A stretch of DNA of 64,000 nucleotides, taken from NCBI GenBank assembly GCA_964486335.1, contig CAZAMB010000003.1, positions 186,001 through 250,000 on the forward strand, given 5' to 3'. The DNA comes from CAZAMB01 sp964486335 (GTDB lineage Bacteria > Planctomycetota > Phycisphaerae > UBA1845). The translations under genes and the position numbers were made by a program. The notes under the pieces were generated by a model. That model did not search any database. It was not told where the DNA came from and saw nothing but the letters and a program-made list of their open reading frames with translations. Shown in pieces: positions 9,265 through 17,338 of this stretch. Position 1 is the first letter of the stretch; each line of letters starts with the position of its first letter.

Positions 9265-10470
9265 TCACTGCATCAAGCGTGTGACCCGGACCATGACCAC
9301 GTCTTCCTCCGGAAGCGAAACCTCTCCGGCGATGATCGGACTTTCGACGCGGTGCATGGCGACGATCGCATCGATCACTTCGCGGCCATTCGAAACGCTT
9401 CCAAACACCGTGAATCCCTGGGCGTCGAGAAAAGAGTTGTCGGGATTGAGGTTGATGAAGAACTGCGTCGTACCGGAATTGGCATCGCCGCCGGACAGGG
9501 CCAAGGCGACGGAGTACAGCGTCGTGTTGCTGGGACTGTTCTCGTTCTCCTTGTTGATCGGATCCCGAGTCGGTTGGACCAGCTCCAGATCACCGTTCAC
9601 GCGGCGATATCCGCCACCCTGAATTACAAAGGGAACGCAATCCTCCGACCCGGCATTCGGCGTGCAGGCGTTGCGGTGTATGAGCAGGCCGTCGTAAAAC
9701 CCTTCATCGACATACAAGAGGAAATTGACCATATGGCGCGGCGTGAGTTCGCCATCGAGCTCGATGACGAACGGTCCGAGGTTCGTTTCAATGGTCACGG
9801 CCGGATGCAAATCGGAAACTGACACGACAGAAAACGTCCGCTCTGCCACCTGGTCCGGAGCCCCCCCCGGCAACGAAACGGTCAACCGCAGATGAACCGT
9901 TTCTCCGATCAAGGTGGTGAGGTTCGGCGTTGTCGACGCCGGATCGTCAAGGGTCGCGGTTCCCTGGATTACTTCCCAAAGCAAAACCGCATCGCGGAGG
10001 TCATCAGACAACCCGGCTTTCAGCATCGTCGCCTGGCCCGTAATAGTGAAATCGGGCACGATCGGAGCGACGACCGGAATAACTTCGACGGTTACGAAAC
10101 CCGAGGCCCGAAATCCCGCTGCATCGGTGGCCAGCGCGCGAAAGGTGTATCGGCCTACCGCCAACGGCCCGATGATCGTCGGATTCTCCGACGATTCGCC
10201 GTCGAGCTCGACTGGTAAACCGCTGTTTTGAGTCCAGCGAAAAGAATACGGCGGTGTTCCTCCGGAGGCTTGCGCGAAAAGCACGACGGATCCGATTCCC
10301 TCAAAGCCGACAGGTGTGGGGGTGGACGCAACAACGAGCAGATCGGTTGGTCCTTGGGGACCACCTACATTGCCCACATCGCGCACCTGGATGCACGAGA
10401 CCGCCGTAAGGAGCAGCGATGCCACGATGGCGCGACTGATCGCGCGAGGATAACCGGCAAGTGCAGCCAT
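9265..10470 (-). CDS. cyclophilin-type peptidyl-prolyl isomerase, lipoprotein with Ig-like domain
   Basis: It catalyses cis-trans isomerisation of prolyl bonds, here on the periplasmic side of a membrane. With the ATG at 10470 it has 401 residues. The signal peptide ends in a lipobox (LTAVSC, about residues 21-26). Residues 30-215 contain one or two Ig/PKD-like beta domains. The cyclophilin domain (about 220-395) keeps the core motifs: FYDGLLIHR (catalytic Arg; usually FHR), FVIQGGGY, GTTQFFINL and FLDAQGFTVFG. A Cys-containing insert (ACTPNAGSEDC) follows the catalytic Arg. ATGs at 10506 and 10524 are alternative starts. The gene is divergent from purB. Role probably folding of secreted proteins; the attached Ig domain may bind clients or surface components. 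Confidence 0.88.
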   Translation of the reverse strand: MAALAGYPRAISRAIVASLLLTAVSCIQVRDVGNVGGPQGPTDLLVVASTPTPVGFEGIGSVVLFAQASGGTPPYSFRWTQNSGLPVELDGESSENPTIIGPLAVGRYTFRALATDAAGFRASGFVTVEVIPVVAPIVPDFTITGQATMLKAGLSDDLRDAVLLWEVIQGTATLDDPASTTPNLTTLIGETVHLRLTVSLPGGAPDQVAERTFSVVSVSDLHPAVTIETNLGPFVIELDGELTPRHMVNFLLYVDEGFYDGLLIHRNACTPNAGSEDCVPFVIQGGGYRRVNGDLELVQPTRDPINKENENSPSNTTLYSVALALSGGDANSGTTQFFINLNPDNSFLDAQGFTVFGSVSNGREVIDAIVAMHRVESPIIAGEVSLPEEDVVMVRVTRLMQ

Positions 10471-10698
10471 CGTGCGCTTTTGCCACAGGGCGGGTCTTTC
10501 ATTCATCGATTGGTGACAAGTCATTGGAACGAGATTCCCGCGTTATCCTGCGCCATGAACCGTCGCATCCGTAGTCCATCCCACTGGTTCATCATCGGAC
10601 TGCTGGAATCAGTTTCACTAGTCCATGCGGCGAAACCGTGTACAATACCCGCCAAGGGGCGATCGGTCAGCCCCGATGACATCAGACAAAGAACCATC

Positions 10699-12129
10699 AT
10701 GCCTGTTTACGACGCCTATGAGTCCCCGCTGGTGACGCGGTACGCATCGGCGGATATGGCCAAATTGTTCGGCGATCGAACGCGGATTCTCACGTGGCGG
10801 CGCTTGTGGATCGCACTGGCCAAGGCGGAGCACCGCGTCGGATTGCCGGTCACAACCAAACAAATACGACAACTTGAGCGGACGATTGAAGAAATCGATT
10901 TTGCAGCCGCCGCCAAGTACGAAAAACGGCTTCGGCATGATGTCATGGCGCACATCCATACGTGGGGCGACCTTGCCCCGGACGCACGGGGCATCATTCA
11001 TCTTGGCGCGACCAGTGCTTACGTTGTGGACAACGCCGATCTGATTCTCATGCGCGAGGCACTTCGGATGGTTGCCGCGGGGCTTGCGGCCGCGATCGAC
11101 GCGTTGGGGACTTTCGCTAAGAAGCATCGATCGCTGCCGACCCTTGGATTCACGCATTTTCAGCCGGCGCAGCCGACGACAGTCGGGAAGCGCGCCGCGC
11201 TTTGGTGTTACGACTTCGTTCGTGATCTGGAGGAGATCGAATACCGCATTGCCGGGCTGCGCTTTCGCGGCGTAAAAGGGACGACCGGGACACAAGCGAG
11301 CTTTTTGGAGCTTTGCGGTGGCGACCACAAGAAAGTATTGCGACTGGAAGCGGACGTCGCACGGCAGTTTGATTTCGACGTGGTGGAACCCGTCACCGGG
11401 CAGACCTATTCTCGAAAAGTGGACGCGCAAGTGATCGGATCGCTGGCGGGCGTCGCGGCCAGCGTACACAAGTTTGCCAACGACATCCGCCTGTTGCAGC
11501 ACCTCAAGGAAATCGAAGAACCGTTTGAAGCCGAGCAGATCGGCTCCAGCGCGATGGCCTACAAACGCAATCCGATGCGTTGCGAGCGGGCGACGGGACT
11601 GGCACGGCTCGTCATTTCCCTGGCCTCTTCGCCGCTTCAGACGGCGGCGGAGCAATGGTTCGAGCGAACGCTGGACGATTCGTCGAACAAGCGCGTGGTG
11701 GTGCCCGAAGTGTTTCTGGCAACGGATGCCATGCTTCGGATCGTGACGAACGTCGCTCGAGGACTGGTCGTCTATCCGAAAGTGATTGAGTCTCGCCTTC
11801 GGGCGGAGCTCCCGTTCATGGCTTCGGAAAACATCCTGATGGCGGCGGTGGCTGCGGGAGGCGATCGGCAGGACCTGCACGAACGAATTCGGCAGCATTC
11901 GCAGGCCGCCGCGCAACGGGTCAAACTGGAAGGCGGCGACAATGACCTCCTCGAACGACTTCGATCCGATCCAGCCTTTGCCGGTGTCGATCTCGCCAAG
12001 GCGCTTCATCCGAAGCACTACATCGGCCGCGCGCCGCAACAGGTGGATGAATTCGTTCGCGGCATTGTTGGACTAATTCGGCGCCGGTATCGGAATCGGA
12101 CGCAACGCGAGAGTGAGCTGCGTGTGTGA
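10699..12129 (+). CDS. purB: adenylosuccinate lyase
   Basis: It releases fumarate from SAICAR and from adenylosuccinate in purine synthesis; cytoplasmic homotetramer. The protein is 476 residues, the size of the animal-type enzyme. Family signatures are present: HDVMAHIHTWG near residue 78, LGATSAYVVDNADL near 104, the general-acid histidine region THFQPAQPTT near 153, and the flexible active-site loop GSSAMAYKRNPMRCE near 286, the fumarase/aspartase superfamily signature. The start ATG at 10699 begins MPVYDAYESPL, which aligns with the usual N-terminus; the frame is open upstream but lacks support. A TACAAT at 10641-10646 could be a -10 box, without a clear -35. Confidence 0.95.
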   Translation: MPVYDAYESPLVTRYASADMAKLFGDRTRILTWRRLWIALAKAEHRVGLPVTTKQIRQLERTIEEIDFAAAAKYEKRLRHDVMAHIHTWGDLAPDARGIIHLGATSAYVVDNADLILMREALRMVAAGLAAAIDALGTFAKKHRSLPTLGFTHFQPAQPTTVGKRAALWCYDFVRDLEEIEYRIAGLRFRGVKGTTGTQASFLELCGGDHKKVLRLEADVARQFDFDVVEPVTGQTYSRKVDAQVIGSLAGVAASVHKFANDIRLLQHLKEIEEPFEAEQIGSSAMAYKRNPMRCERATGLARLVISLASSPLQTAAEQWFERTLDDSSNKRVVVPEVFLATDAMLRIVTNVARGLVVYPKVIESRLRAELPFMASENILMAAVAAGGDRQDLHERIRQHSQAAAQRVKLEGGDNDLLERLRSDPAFAGVDLAKALHPKHYIGRAPQQVDEFVRGIVGLIRRRYRNRTQRESELRV

Positions 12130-12199
12130 CGCATCGACAGAGTTGACCGATTCGGCTCCAGCCTGTTAATCTTGAGTATCGCAACGAGGAGTCGACCGG

Positions 12200-12529
12200 G
12201 TGTCCACGTCCAAGCCAAAGTCGGCGGTTGTTCTTGCCGTGTCCGGCATGATTGCTTGGGGCTGGAATCTCAACGGCTGTTCCCAGGAGCAGCCAAAGGG
12301 CTCCGAGATTGCTCCCAAGCCCGCAACCTTTGCGAGTCAATTGAATCCCGCCGAGGCGACCGCGCCTCGGTACGCCATGGGCATGAGCATTACCTTAGAA
12401 TCCGGAGTCGGATGCACTGGAGTTTCTAGGTACCCAGATCCTTACTTGCCCGGTTTGTCATCGGTCGGACATGGCACCTCAATAAGAAGCGGGAGTAATG
12501 AGTATGAGCTATCATTCAATGTGGATTGA
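12200..12529 (+). CDS. small lipoprotein, possibly 5' part of a frameshifted gene
   Basis: A 109-residue reading frame starting at GTG 12200, with AGGAG at 12187-12191 eight bases upstream. The N-terminus is a lipoprotein signal peptide with lipobox LNGC at about residue 27. The remainder has no known family. It ends at 12529 just where a second frame (12504-12767) continues with protein of similar character (NEYELSFNV in this frame, IEYADGADVYD in the next). The two may therefore be one gene of about 185 residues broken by a one-base shift near 12520-12530, or two overlapping genes. The DNA here is AT-richer than the flanking purB and pyrE. Confidence 0.55.
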   Translation: MSTSKPKSAVVLAVSGMIAWGWNLNGCSQEQPKGSEIAPKPATFASQLNPAEATAPRYAMGMSITLESGVGCTGVSRYPDPYLPGLSSVGHGTSIRSGSNEYELSFNVD

Positions 12530-12767
12530 GTATGCTGACGGCGCTGATGTTTATGATATGACTTGGAGATCATCGACTATCGCCAAAAGAGAAGAGCGCC
12601 TTACCCATACGATGACGACGTCGATTACGAAAAAGCTGCGATTTCGAGGGACCACTGAGATCGTGTATGAGGACGAACAGGTTCGAGCTTTGGTCTATCT
12701 GCCCGATTCAGAGAGTGCCTTTCGCGTCCCGCAGAATCTCGATGTGACTAGCTTGAATAGGAAATGA
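12504..12767 (+). CDS. small unknown protein, possibly 3' part of the preceding gene
   Basis: An 87-residue frame ending seven bases before pyrE. ATG 12504 has GGGAG at 12491-12495 at a good distance; ATG 12498 is also in frame. The sequence (EYADGADVYDMTW, then VYEDEQVRALVYLPD) looks like a folded beta-rich protein, without signal peptide or known family. It overlaps the lipoprotein frame by 26 bases. If separate, it is translated in an operon with pyrE; if joined to the previous frame, it is the C-terminal domain of that lipoprotein. Confidence 0.5.
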   Translation: MSYHSMWIEYADGADVYDMTWRSSTIAKREERLTHTMTTSITKKLRFRGTTEIVYEDEQVRALVYLPDSESAFRVPQNLDVTSLNRK

Positions 12768-12773
12768 TGTTGA

Positions 12774-13298
12774 ATGAATCGCGCCGAACTTGCTGAGAGA
12801 ATCCGCGAAGCGGCCTACCTTGAAGGCGACTTCACGCTGCGCTCCGGCCGAAAGAGCAAATATTACCTCGACAAGTACCTATTTGAGACTCAGCCCGACA
12901 TCCTTCGCGCCCTCGGCGATTCCTTCGCGAAGTTCATTCAACCCACGACAACCCTCATCGCCGGCGCCGAGCTTGGCGGCGTCGCGCTGGCGGCCGCCGC
13001 TTCCATGGCGACCGGAAAGCCCTTCGTCATCATCCGCAACGCCAAAAAGGACTACGGCACGTCCAAACCCTACGAAGGGAAACTGACGGACGGCGACTCG
13101 GTGCTGCTGGTGGAGGACATCGCCACAACCGGCGGGCAAGTGCTCGAAGCCGCGAAGTTCATCACCTCCATCGGAGCGAAGGTTGAACGCATCGTTGCGG
13201 TGATCGATCGGCAGGAAGGCGCACGCGAGAACATCGAGGCCGCCGGATTCGCTTTCGATTCCCTCTTCACCAAAGCCGACCTCGGCATCCTATCCTGA
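12774..13298 (+). CDS. pyrE: orotate phosphoribosyltransferase
   Basis: It converts orotate and PRPP to orotidine 5'-monophosphate in pyrimidine synthesis; cytoplasmic dimer. The 174-residue protein has the type-I phosphoribosyltransferase fold: FTLRSGRKSKYYLDKY near the N-terminus (orotate/PRPP binding), GAELGGVALAAAAS around residue 63, the flexible-loop lysines KKDYGTSK, and the PRPP loop VLLVEDIATTGGQ near residue 110. It starts seven bases after the preceding frame. pyrD, the previous enzyme in the pathway, lies separately at 24.8 kb. A palindromic REP-like element follows the stop codon and may end or stabilise the transcript. Confidence 0.93.
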   Translation: MNRAELAERIREAAYLEGDFTLRSGRKSKYYLDKYLFETQPDILRALGDSFAKFIQPTTTLIAGAELGGVALAAAASMATGKPFVIIRNAKKDYGTSKPYEGKLTDGDSVLLVEDIATTGGQVLEAAKFITSIGAKVERIVAVIDRQEGARENIEAAGFAFDSLFTKADLGILS

Positions 13299-13410
13299 GA
13301 ACGTGTTTGGTTAGGAGGGCAAACAGGGCCGCGCCCGTCAGGAAGCGGTCGATAAGCCCAAGGAAAATCCGCTCCCTCACGGTCGCGGCTCTGCTCCGAA
13401 CCACGTTTTC
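13299..13410. repeat. REPIN-like palindromic element
   Basis: Two inverted copies of a REP-like unit: GGGCCGCGCCCGTCAGG...AGCGGTC on the left (about 13327-13350) and CCGCTCCCTCACGGTCGCGG on the right (13369-13388), about 19 bases apart. The reverse complement of the right arm, GCCGCGACCGTGAGGGAGCGG, differs from the left arm at three of 21 positions. Outer arms also pair partly: AACGTGTTTGG (13300-13310) against CCGAACCACGTT near 13397-13408. From memory, the CCGCTCCCTnACGGTCGCGGCTC core is a common intergenic sequence in planctomycete genomes. It lies directly after pyrE. No second copy was seen here. Confidence 0.65.
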
Positions 13411-13507
13411 GAAGCAGGATTGATCACGCGGGTTGAACCGGCCGCCGATGCGAGTACACTCCAGTCGTTCGGATCGGACGGTTTCATTCCTGACCGGGAG
13501 CAACATC

Positions 13508-15172
13508 ATGAAGCGGTACGCTCAATTCCTTGGTTTGGCGTTGGCGATTTTGCCATTCGGATGTCAGTCGGCGGGTCCGGCGAGTAGTGCAAAGACGGGC
13601 CGCGCCCAGATCTTCAGAGGCATGGGAACGCATCATCGGTCGATCACAACCTCGTCCGATCGTGCTCAGCAATTCTTCGACCAGGGGTTGATCTGGGCCT
13701 ATGCCTTCAATCACGATGAGGCCATTCGCTCCTTCACCGAATGCACGAAGATTGATCCGAATTGCAGCATGTGCTGGTGGGGCGTCGCGCTGTGCAACGG
13801 ACCGCACATCAACAACCCCGTCATGCCGCCCGAGCGATCCAAGGCCGCCTGGGACGCAGCCCAGCGGGCAATGGCACTCAAGAACCTGGCGACGCCTGTT
13901 GAGCGAGCCTTGATCGACGCCGTGGCGAAGCGATACGCCGATCCAGCGCCTGAGGATCGCAAGTCACTCGACGAGGCTTACGCGGCGGCCATGCGCGAGG
14001 TCTGGAAGGCCTATCCCAATGACGCCGATGTCGGAACGCTCTTTGCCGAGGCCATGATGGACCTTCGCCCATGGGACCTCTGGAAAAAAGGCGGTTCGCC
14101 GCAGGACGGCACTGATGAAATCATTACGGCGCTGGATCGCGTCCGGACGCTCAATCCAGACCATCCCGGAGCGCTGCACTTGTACATTCACACCGTCGAG
14201 GCTTCTCCAGCACCCGAACGCGGGATCACCGCCGCCGATCGATTGCGAAACCTTGTGCCTGCCTCCGGCCATCTCCTTCACATGCCGTCGCACATCGACG
14301 TGCTCACCGGCCAATGGGCAAAAGCTTCCGATCAGAACGAACGTGCCATCTCCGCGGATCGCGCCTATCGAAAACTCGCGCCGCGACAGGATTTCTATCG
14401 TGTCTACATGGCCCACAATCACCACATGCTCATGTTCGCCGCCATGATGGAAGGACGGTGCGACGTCAGCATTCGGGCTGCCCGCGACATGATCGATAGC
14501 ATTCCTGACGATTACCTCCGAACGCAGACGGCCTTGGTCGATCCCATCATGGGCTCGGTACTCGGCGCGCAAATGCGGTTCGGCCGCTGGGACGACATCC
14601 TGAAGGCGCCGAAACCGCAGTCATTCCTGCCGATCACGACGGCAATGTGGCGATTCGCGCGCGGAGTCGCCTATGCCGCCAAAGGTCAGATCGCAGATGC
14701 GGAACACGAGCAGACGGCCTTTCGAGCGGCGGCGGCCGCTGTGCCCGAAGGCGCGATGATGAGCATCAACCCTGCGAAGAATGTGCTCGACGTCGCCGAA
14801 CACATGCTGGCCGGCGAGATCGCCCTTCGCCGCGGCAGCATCGACGACGCTGTCGATCAGCTCAACAAGGCCATCAAATTGGAATCAAACCTGATCTACA
14901 TGGAACCGCCCGAATGGATACAGCCGGTGCGGCATACGCTGGGAGCGATTCTCGTCGACGCACGTCGGTTCGACGAAGCAGAAAAGGTCTACCGCGCCGA
15001 CTTGAACAAGTGGCCCGAAAACGGATGGTCGCTTTTCGGACTTGAAAAATGTCTTCGGGCGAAGGGGGCATCGAACGAGGCCGATGAGGTTGCCGGACGA
15101 TTCAAAAAAGTCTGGTCTCGCGCCGATACGACGATCGAAACGAGTTGCCTCTGCGTGAAGGGGAAAGGGTAG
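13508..15172 (+). CDS. TPR-repeat lipoprotein
   Basis: A 554-residue exported protein built of tetratricopeptide-like helical repeats; function unknown. ATG 13508 follows GGGAG and starts a lipoprotein signal peptide with lipobox LPFGC (residues about 12-16). The first repeats contain HHRSITTSSDRAQQFFDQGL and AYAFNHDEAIRSFTECTKID, followed by CSMCWWGVALCNGPHINNP, a conserved stretch in a family of secreted TPR proteins. Further helices fill residues 100-545; the last 30 residues include a CLC motif. It probably acts as a protein-interaction scaffold at a membrane face. Monocistronic by position. Confidence 0.8.
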   Translation: MKRYAQFLGLALAILPFGCQSAGPASSAKTGRAQIFRGMGTHHRSITTSSDRAQQFFDQGLIWAYAFNHDEAIRSFTECTKIDPNCSMCWWGVALCNGPHINNPVMPPERSKAAWDAAQRAMALKNLATPVERALIDAVAKRYADPAPEDRKSLDEAYAAAMREVWKAYPNDADVGTLFAEAMMDLRPWDLWKKGGSPQDGTDEIITALDRVRTLNPDHPGALHLYIHTVEASPAPERGITAADRLRNLVPASGHLLHMPSHIDVLTGQWAKASDQNERAISADRAYRKLAPRQDFYRVYMAHNHHMLMFAAMMEGRCDVSIRAARDMIDSIPDDYLRTQTALVDPIMGSVLGAQMRFGRWDDILKAPKPQSFLPITTAMWRFARGVAYAAKGQIADAEHEQTAFRAAAAAVPEGAMMSINPAKNVLDVAEHMLAGEIALRRGSIDDAVDQLNKAIKLESNLIYMEPPEWIQPVRHTLGAILVDARRFDEAEKVYRADLNKWPENGWSLFGLEKCLRAKGASNEADEVAGRFKKVWSRADTTIETSCLCVKGKG

Positions 15173-15301
15173 TCACGCGCCGGCCTCGATCGCGGGGTTG
15201 ATTCCATGCCAGTTCAGCCGATGTCCGATTGCAGTCCGTGACGCCTTTTCAACCCACGCGGCAAAAAAAAGCGCTATCCAGCCCAAGGTATATGGTGCCG
15301 C

Positions 15302-15307
15302 TACAAT
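15302..15307 (+). promoter_or_regulatory. possible -10 box giving a leaderless mRNA
   Basis: TACAAT lies exactly six bases before the ATG at 15314, which would place the transcription start on the start codon. No good -35 box is seen (CAGCCC at the expected position) and no ribosome-binding site is present. Same geometry as at 28387-28392. Confidence 0.3.
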
Positions 15308-15313
15308 GGTGCA

Positions 15314-16213
15314 ATGGATCGGTCCGGCGTGTCATTGATTCGTGTCGTTGCGGCGCTCGCCTTCTTGGCGGCGATCCCCTGTTGTCAGGCGCCCCAACCG
15401 CGGTTTACGCACCAAACATCCACAAGCACAAAAGAGGTCATCTCGCTTTCGTCTTTTCTCTGCGGCGGTTCCACGGGCACTGAGACATTCCTGCAGAAAC
15501 CTCAGGGTCGTCGAAGCGCAGCCAAAGAATACGGCCGCCGCAGTTTTCCGCAGGGCCGGGTGGAGGGCCATTTGCTCGATCGAATCCAATGGCCACTGGA
15601 TCAATACATCGACCGTGCCAGCAATCGACCTGATCGACCTCGAATCCCGTGGCCGACCGGCGCGGAGCGTGCTGTCGAAGCGTTCCTGATCGAATTCGAT
15701 GAACCGGTCACGGAATGGCCTGAACACATTCAGGAGGGGGAGATTCACCATCAGGCATCGGGAATGCGGGCCTACGATCGGTGGGGAATACCGTTTTCCC
15801 GCGGTTCGCTCTCGCGCACGATCTGGCTTCATGGGACGGAAGAAGCCTGCGGTTCCGGAAGCAAGTACCGTGATTGCGTTCGACTTGAATCGGTGACGGA
15901 TCTGCGATTCGGATGGTGGGCGCATGTTGCGTTGCAAGAATCCGTTTGGTTCGCGCGTTCGGTCGGCCCGGTGCGTCGTATCGAGCGATTCAGCGGAAGC
16001 GCCCTGCTCGTCTTTCGATTTCGATCGGTGACGGACTATGAACTTTCGAGGCACTCGACTGATTCCTCTCCGTCAGACCAGGCAGACGCATTATCGGGCG
16101 CACCCCGGCGGTGGGTCCGCCTTGCTGTCTCGCTCGTCAAAGGAATCCCGCGACCTCGGCTGGGCGGCATTGCCGTAGAGTGGTCCGATATGGAATCGCC
16201 TCAACGCGACTGA
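15314..16213 (+). CDS. unknown lipoprotein
   Basis: A 299-residue protein that I cannot assign. The N-terminus is a clear lipoprotein signal (MDRSGVSLIRVVAALAFLAA then IPCC), which decides between the two strands here, since an open frame also exists on the opposite strand. The mature part is rich in Arg, Trp and Ser, with WPLDQYIDRASNRPDRPRIP and FRFRSVTDYEL segments; a beta-rich fold is likely. A TACAAT six bases before the ATG suggests leaderless transcription. The neighbour downstream is an isolated Hpt protein, with no evident functional link. Confidence 0.6.
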   Translation: MDRSGVSLIRVVAALAFLAAIPCCQAPQPRFTHQTSTSTKEVISLSSFLCGGSTGTETFLQKPQGRRSAAKEYGRRSFPQGRVEGHLLDRIQWPLDQYIDRASNRPDRPRIPWPTGAERAVEAFLIEFDEPVTEWPEHIQEGEIHHQASGMRAYDRWGIPFSRGSLSRTIWLHGTEEACGSGSKYRDCVRLESVTDLRFGWWAHVALQESVWFARSVGPVRRIERFSGSALLVFRFRSVTDYELSRHSTDSSPSDQADALSGAPRRWVRLAVSLVKGIPRPRLGGIAVEWSDMESPQRD

Positions 16214-16378
16214 TTGTTGCGCAGTTCATGAAGAACCCTCGTACCGGATAGTTTTTCGGCCTATATGCGGACACCGCGCGAAATGGGCCGTGGCATTTCA
16301 CACTCATCAACAAATCCGATCTCGACAACGTGACGATAAATCGTCGATCAGTGTCGTACCAAAAGGACGTCGACTTTC

Positions 16379-16717
16379 ATGAGCGGATCAGATTCAAACC
16401 CGAAAGATCCGATCGGATCGGAACTGTTCCGAGAGGATGCGTCCTTTCGTGAAATCGTGGAGCAGTTCCTCCAAGGCCTTGGGGAGCGCATTCGAGGCAT
16501 GGAGCAAGCTCTACGCGATGCAAATTTCGATGCGTTGCGGATGGCCGCCCATCAGCTCAAAGGCAGCGGCGGCGGGTACGGATATCCCCAGTTATCACAC
16601 CAAGCAAGCGAACTTGAGCGACTCGCGCTGAAGCGATCGCTGGACGAATGCCTGTCCGGCGTCGATGACATCAAGCAACTTTGCTCGCGTCTGGTCGTTG
16701 ACTCGCCGGATTCATAA
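16379..16717 (+). CDS. isolated histidine phosphotransfer (Hpt) protein
   Basis: A 112-residue phosphorelay carrier. The Hpt signature AAHQLKGSGGGYGYP gives the phosphorylatable histidine as H58, in a four-helix bundle preceded by FREIVEQFLQGLGERI and followed by SHQASELERLA. Hpt proteins pass phosphate between response-regulator receiver domains of hybrid kinases and output regulators. No kinase or receiver gene is nearby, so it must serve partners encoded elsewhere. AAGGAC lies near the expected ribosome-binding position before ATG 16379. The gene is convergent with the metal-efflux operon. Confidence 0.85.
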   Translation: MSGSDSNPKDPIGSELFREDASFREIVEQFLQGLGERIRGMEQALRDANFDALRMAAHQLKGSGGGYGYPQLSHQASELERLALKRSLDECLSGVDDIKQLCSRLVVDSPDS

Positions 16718-16810
16718 GGATTCAACTTACGTTTCGTTCATTGAACCGATCAACGCAATCTGTTATTCGGACCGAAGGACGCGGACAAAGTTGATTGTCC
16801 GAAGCTGGAA

Positions 16811-17338
16811 TCAATTCTTGAGGTCGAACGATCCGATTATTTTCTTGCCGGCTGACTCCTCGATCTCGATCCACAATTTGCAATCCGTTGGAATCGGCGA
16901 GGGAATCTCGACGTGATTGTGCCATTTGCCGTCCTCAATGTCTGCCTTGGCTTTCAATGATCCCTTGGCGTCTTCGGTACCGATCCAGAAGCGAACGGCG
17001 GTGACGCCTTCGCCGACGCCTCCGTTGATCCAAACATCGACCGCGGCGTCGCCACCTGCCTTAAACTCCACTTTGTCTCGCGAGGCGCGAATACTGAACG
17101 CTCCGATTTTGGTCTCGCCCAAGTCGATAACTTCCCCGCCATGACCGGCGGACTTCGGCGCCGGAACTGGTTTTTCCCCAAAGGCCGAGCCATGGCTGTT
17201 GGTGTCCTTCTTATCTGGCATGGGTTTCGCGGCCGACGGCTCAATTGGTTTCGGTATCGGCTTCTCCTCCACTTTTTCGCAACCCAATGCGGTCACGATG
17301 AGCACGAGCGATGCGATTCTGAGTTTATTCTTCATCAT
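16811..17338 (-). CDS. lipoprotein at the end of the metal-efflux operon
   Basis: A 175-residue lipoprotein: signal peptide with lipobox TALGC at about residue 20, then a Pro/Lys-rich linker (to about 65) and a beta-sandwich-like domain (70-175) with GAFSIRASRDKVEFKAGG, VRFWIGTEDAKGSLKA and WHNHVEIPSP. The stop-to-start junction with czcA is one base (17338/17339), so it is the last gene of czcC-czcB-czcA-lipoprotein. The His residues and the operon suggest a periplasmic accessory role, such as metal handling, but no known metal-chaperone signature was found. Confidence 0.75.
   Translation of the reverse strand: MMKNKLRIASLVLIVTALGCEKVEEKPIPKPIEPSAAKPMPDKKDTNSHGSAFGEKPVPAPKSAGHGGEVIDLGETKIGAFSIRASRDKVEFKAGGDAAVDVWINGGVGEGVTAVRFWIGTEDAKGSLKAKADIEDGKWHNHVEIPSPIPTDCKLWIEIEESAGKKIIGSFDLKN

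Noticed and set aside
10641..10646. TACAAT as purB promoter
   Set aside because: No acceptable -35 hexamer at 16-18 bases; kept only as a remark.
10618..12039. 473-residue open frame on the minus strand
   Set aside because: Antisense to purB, whose motifs are unmistakable.
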